Below are positions 33,601 to 35,565 of a stretch of DNA of 35,565 nt, one piece after another. The notes beneath the pieces were generated by a model. It made no database searches. It was given only the letters and a program-made list of their open reading frames with translations, and was not told where the DNA came from. Origin of the DNA: Candidatus Zhuqueibacterota bacterium (lineage in GTDB: Bacteria > Zhuqueibacterota > Zhuqueibacteria > Thermofontimicrobiales > Thermofontimicrobiaceae); NCBI GenBank assembly GCA_016783825.1, contig JADHVV010000021.1:1-35565 (forward strand), given 5' to 3'. The stretch's first letter is position 1. Each line of letters begins with the position of its first letter. Made by a program: the position numbers and the translations under genes.

Positions 33601-34228
33601 TAAAATACCCACCAGGGGAAGCAAAGTGGCATGGATCTATGCCGGGTACGTGGAAGAACAAATTATTGGGACGCAATTGGTAAAGGAAAATTCCGGGTTG
33701 AGAATGGGTCCCGGGTTGGACTACCGCATCATTAAGACGGTATCGAAAAGTGAACAAGCTAAATGGTTAGATGAAAAAGGAGATTGGCGGCAAATACAAA
33801 TCAGCGGTGGTGAGGTTGGCTGGATTTCAGTGGGACAGACAAAGAGCGTTCCCATGACCACGGTTACTGCACAACAGATAACGTATGCTTATGATAAACC
33901 AAACAGTAATAGCCAGGTAGTCGGTAAAATATTTAATGGTCGAAAATATACACCGTTAGAAAAGAAGAATAATTGGTACCGCATTCAACTTACAGACGGC
34001 AAATTTGGCTGGGTTGAAGTAAATGCTTTCACCTCGCCCAAACATCGTACTGTGTTCACGCTTGAGGTTGCCAAAATTTATAAAGGTCCAAGTGTAAATA
34101 ATAAAATCCTTCAAACTGTGGAGCCAGCCACAGACCTGGACATTATTGGCAGTGATGGTGGATTTTATTGGGTGGAGCTAAAAGGCGGCATCAGGGGGTA
34201 TGTGAAAAAAGAATTAGTTTTTGAGTAA
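30695..34228 (+). CDS. Giant lipoprotein with 17 bacterial SH3 (SH3b) repeats
   Basis: The N-terminus is a type II signal peptide with lipobox LGFLAC (Cys at about 20). The mature protein is almost entirely SH3b domains, each about 60-75 residues and each ending in a GWI/GWV motif; I count 17 (for example NGKTGWIYRG, NERIGWIRDD, NGKKGWIRED, TDGKFGWVEV), with GY or AW variants in repeats 7, 14 and 17. Most open with the R-x-GPG/GYGTDY-type turn. A low-complexity Ser/Gly/Thr linker at about 546-580 splits repeats 8 and 9. No enzyme domain is present, so it is likely a peptidoglycan- or glycan-binding scaffold anchored to the outer membrane. RBS AAGGAG is strong. With the gene at 34813 it may form an operon now split by an inserted cassette. 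Confidence 0.87.
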   Translation: MIFKTFQIWMLLVVLGFLACAPAFIDQPERIYIKTNTPVRAGPGINYDVITHVKAGIELFLLESKNDWHRVELPNGKTGWIYRGITHSVAREKIVTIRDAKVHRGPGEEYGAFALVKKGRTLYSRGTRGNWFLVDLTDGKSGWVSRRDAEKTSYRNLTVTKTAQIFRFPDSKSEPLITVNSGTELIQYKKDGKFYNVRLPNGGSGWIHESNVGIIKERTVRVKSRTYIRTGPGIGYDVIETVEEGARLTRLTQKDNWFNVLTPQGRKGWIYKDFIATTSTSKGTIIEEQAVYVVTNQDCNIRQGYGTDWEKIARLKQGTLLIKIGQRDNWLRIKMSNERIGWIRDDLVSYDPNILLTNLECNIRRGYGTDYIVIRRVPAGTPLVKISEKSGWSRVYLVDGEIGWIRNDLFTPLDSLLFVSHEFCNVRDGASTNHKKIAELDYGTPVKSIGRESNWYKIKLLELNKTGYIRGDLLSKTGNELKTNKRCVILQGPSSSYRIKKNVPKNTRLNKIGEENGWFRVRYDEEQIGWIEADLVSPSYYPVPGYRATTFSGLTNGSSIQSGTGFTSSGSGTSADTQKLLDVDGGVFEAQGQTAVTEIAINFRTAPDLNASVIKQLPPGSKLKQIDKAGDWVEVISDEGTNGWVHQSAFGIEETKYLYVNKWANVRLGPSINYKIIDKVSKGVDLIRLEKRDNWYHVKIPNGKKGWIREDLLTVKKIMPPIDPNIKSKPIFALAETMMETEMYKGPSTAYPIIKNLPPKTNLTIISEYEGWSEIKLYNGLDGWVNNKKIQKKFHSKVIAIKDAEVHKTSNSQSDLVTTVNKGDRFRPINEKDGWYRIYLGQEKAGWVSAGDVKIIKYPAVFVKTEFANIRRLPDEDSGKIAIIKEGVKLTPLDEFKRETDKFSWLFVKLPRGDKGWIRQDLVNRQKHPWILVKRDAEVYEEPTAGSLSKGSVKRDEKFIALDKNDNWYKIPTRGSKVAWIYAGYVEEQIIGTQLVKENSGLRMGPGLDYRIIKTVSKSEQAKWLDEKGDWRQIQISGGEVGWISVGQTKSVPMTTVTAQQITYAYDKPNSNSQVVGKIFNGRKYTPLEKKNNWYRIQLTDGKFGWVEVNAFTSPKHRTVFTLEVAKIYKGPSVNNKILQTVEPATDLDIIGSDGGFYWVELKGGIRGYVKKELVFE

Positions 34229-34230
34229 GT

Positions 34231-34237
34231 GTTGGGC
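34231..34237 (+). other. GTTRRRY core at the left edge of a putative cassette
   Basis: GTTGGGC fits the integron core consensus GTTRRRY perfectly. It lies between the stop of the SH3b gene and the DUF3795 start, where the left boundary of a cassette ending at the attC-like site would be. Confidence 0.4.
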
Positions 34238-34242
34238 AAAAA

Positions 34243-34695
34243 ATGAAGAAAACAATTCCAATTTCAGAAGAACTTATCGCACCGTGCGGAATGAATTGTG
34301 CCATCTGTAGTCGGTATCTTTCCTATGTTAATAATTTAAAACGAAGCCAATGCATCGGCTGCCGACCAAGAAACAAGAGATGTTCATATTTATTTAAAAA
34401 ATGTACGGGAGTTAATAATACCTTAAAAGGCAATGCCGCCTTTTGTTTTGAATGCAACCAGTATCCTTGCAAACAAATCAATCGTATGGACGATAGATAT
34501 AGAATTAATTACAAAATGAGTGTGAAGGATAATTTAGAATATATTAATAAAATGGGAATCGGCAAATTTATAAAAGAACAATACAGGAAATACTGTTGTT
34601 CAAAGTGCGGTGGATTAATCTCAATTCACAATGGAAAGTGCTTTAAATGTGATGCCATAACAAGGTTAGTAGAAAAATATAATAGGAAATATTAA
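34243..34695 (+). CDS. DUF3795 domain protein
   Basis: The 150-aa protein has the DUF3795 signature: LIAPCGMNCAICSRYL at the N-terminus, then QCIGCRPRNKRCSYLFKKC, CFECNQYPC, and a C-terminal CCSKCGGLISIHNGKCFKCD zinc-ribbon-like set. In total there are about 17 cysteines, so metal binding is likely; the function is unknown. It starts 14 bp after the preceding gene without a recognisable RBS, and an attC-like site begins 15 bp after its stop, which fits a gene cassette. The family is common in anaerobic and environmental genomes. Confidence 0.82.
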   Translation: MKKTIPISEELIAPCGMNCAICSRYLSYVNNLKRSQCIGCRPRNKRCSYLFKKCTGVNNTLKGNAAFCFECNQYPCKQINRMDDRYRINYKMSVKDNLEYINKMGIGKFIKEQYRKYCCSKCGGLISIHNGKCFKCDAITRLVEKYNRKY

Positions 34696-34709
34696 CAGAA
34701 TAAAGCAAT

Positions 34710-34783
34710 GCCTAACAAATGCATTCAGTCCGATCACACCTGCCGCTTCGCTCTAGGGGTGATGGCTGATGCTAGCGTTAGTC
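34710..34783 (+). other. attC-like recombination site
   Basis: GCCTAAC (34710-34716, fits RYYYAAC) and GTTAGTC (34777-34783, near GTTRRRY) flank an imperfect stem. On the left, TGCATTCAGTCCGATCAC pairs with GTGATGGCTGATGCT on the right, leaving three single unpaired bases on the left, as in the extrahelical bases of attC sites. The loop is CTGCCGCTTCGCTCTAG-like. Length, 74 bp, is typical. No integrase gene lies in the window. Confidence 0.5.
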
Positions 34784-34812
34784 ATTGAGAATTAATTAAA
34801 GAAGGAGAAGTT

Positions 34813-35397
34813 ATGAGGCGTTTAAAATTTTTAAGTAAAACAATGTTGAGCATGTTATTTTTTTCTTTTATCCTTTTTTCTGCCTGTGAAAAAAAAGAAG
34901 ATATTTTTATTGAAGAAGAGCCGGGCAAGGTTACAGCAGAGGCACCAATTCCGGATGAACAACCATTGGAGGAACAATCCGAAAGGGAAAAAAATCTTGA
35001 TAAGTTTCTGAAATTGGTGCTTGAAAAAGAAAAAGAGCTAAAAGAAAAAGAAAAGAGTCTTGAAGGAAAATTGGCTGAGTTGGAAGAAAAACAAGCAGAA
35101 TTAGAAGAACTTGAATTTGAATTAAAAAAGGCTGAGTTGAAGTTTAAAGATTTCAGGCTGGTAACCTACTTGATATTTTTTGTCGGATTAGCGTGTTTAA
35201 TAACCGGTTTGATAATGATTGTTTTTCGTGGAAAATCTAAACAAGCAGCGCCGGAACCTGAAGCTAAAACTGAAACAAAAACACCAAAAAAGGAACCGTC
35301 AAAATCAGTACCTGAAACGAAAACACCCAAAAAAGAATCTTCCAAACAGGTGACTAAATCGAAGAAGACAAAAACTGAGAAGAAGCCTAAAGAATAA
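34813..35397 (+). CDS. Coiled-coil lipoprotein with a central membrane helix and a lysine-rich tail
   Basis: A type II signal peptide with FSAC at about residues 22-25 is followed by an acidic stretch and then a long coiled coil (about 58-112, heptads of KEKEL/LEEKQAEL type). A transmembrane helix spans about 116-138 (VTYLIFFVGLACLITGLIMIV), and the tail is a low-complexity region of TKTPKKE repeats. I recognise no family. If the lipobox is used, the protein would be lipidated at one end and cross a membrane at the helix. RBS AAGGAG precedes ATG 34813. It lies downstream of the SH3b lipoprotein and, without the cassette between them, would be about 40 bp away. Confidence 0.7.
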   Translation: MRRLKFLSKTMLSMLFFSFILFSACEKKEDIFIEEEPGKVTAEAPIPDEQPLEEQSEREKNLDKFLKLVLEKEKELKEKEKSLEGKLAELEEKQAELEELEFELKKAELKFKDFRLVTYLIFFVGLACLITGLIMIVFRGKSKQAAPEPEAKTETKTPKKEPSKSVPETKTPKKESSKQVTKSKKTKTEKKPKE

Positions 35398-35432
35398 AAA
35401 TCGCATATTAATGGTAAAATGATTTTATTCAT

Positions 35433-35565
35433 AACGCACTAAAGTGCAGGCGAAGGCTGAGGCGAAGGCGAAGGAAAAAAAAGAATATCCTTAATCCCTG
35501 TGCCCGAAGGGTGCTTGAATCTTATACCTTGCTTCGCCTTTGCCTTCGCCTCAGCCTTTTCGGTA
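35433..35565 (-). repeat. Hexamer-arm foldback repeat, copy D (reverse orientation)
   Basis: Reading on the minus strand: RAGGCK hexamers, GCAAGGTATAAGATT, a 19-base extra hairpin (CACCCTTCGGGCACAGG) absent from the other copies, then the complementary arm and GCACTTTAGTGCG. The window ends inside its leader side. Confidence 0.75.

Noticed and set aside
34741-34770. tRNA-like cloverleaf suggested by the CGCTTCGCTC loop
   Set aside because: No acceptor stem or T-loop; the fold fits an attC-like site better.

Overview
The window looks like an AT-rich chromosome segment of a Gram-negative bacterium from the wider FCB group, such as a KSB1, Calditrichota or Ignavibacteria-like lineage. Three things suggest this: a type IX secretion sorting tag (YELFQNYPNPFNP) on an M23 peptidase, several lipoprotein and Sec/Tat-exported proteins, and intergenic DNA full of small foldback repeats. 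The three promoters I can read are ordinary TTGACA-N17-TATNNT type, unlike the Bacteroidota consensus. The phylum is an inference; no rRNA or other marker gene is present.

Layout. 1-4.7 kb: an APC amino-acid permease fused to two universal-stress domains, preceded by a tiny overlapping membrane ORF; a DUF3524 (GTDC1/QTMAN-like) tRNA-queuosine glycosyltransferase; and a decayed MNT-HEPN pair. 4.8-8.0 kb: a TldD/TldE pair in which TldD carries a Tat lipoprotein signal, followed by a duplicated scrap of the tldE 3' end. 8.1-16.5 kb: an accessory block with every gene on the minus strand (broken antitoxins, DUF3307 + SatD, an M23 peptidase cut short by crcB + DUF190, RhuM, YaiI, a BASS transporter), separated by AT-rich repeats. 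17.0-21.8 kb: a mevalonate operon on the minus strand (mvaD, phosphomevalonate kinase, then a class II HMG-CoA reductase fused to mevalonate kinase), with nested foldback elements inserted before the fusion gene. 22.1-26.0 kb: a second, exported TldD-like pair; the catalytic member is frameshifted and the partner has lost HExxxH. 26.3-29.9 kb: an orphan YgiT-type antitoxin, a truncated propeller/PKD surface protein and an unknown membrane protein. 30.7-35.4 kb: a lipoprotein with 17 SH3b repeats, a DUF3795 gene that looks like a single integron cassette, and a coiled-coil lipoprotein.

How it fits together. The mevalonate genes cover four steps from HMG-CoA to isopentenyl diphosphate with three polypeptides; HMG-CoA synthase and IPP isomerase are not in the window. 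The most unusual material is non-coding. One foldback family (five copies) has arms built from degenerate hexamers, and one member keeps the frame but uses a different hexamer. A roughly 42-bp unit occurs four times, once inside another hairpin, and has an apparent empty site at 8288/8289 that is filled by two tandem copies at 29973-30056. Two further elements with terminal inverted repeats and an attC-like site complete the picture. Many genes here (antitoxins, PKD protein, M23 peptidase, MNT-HEPN, second TldD) are broken, and most of the breaks lie at or near these repeats.
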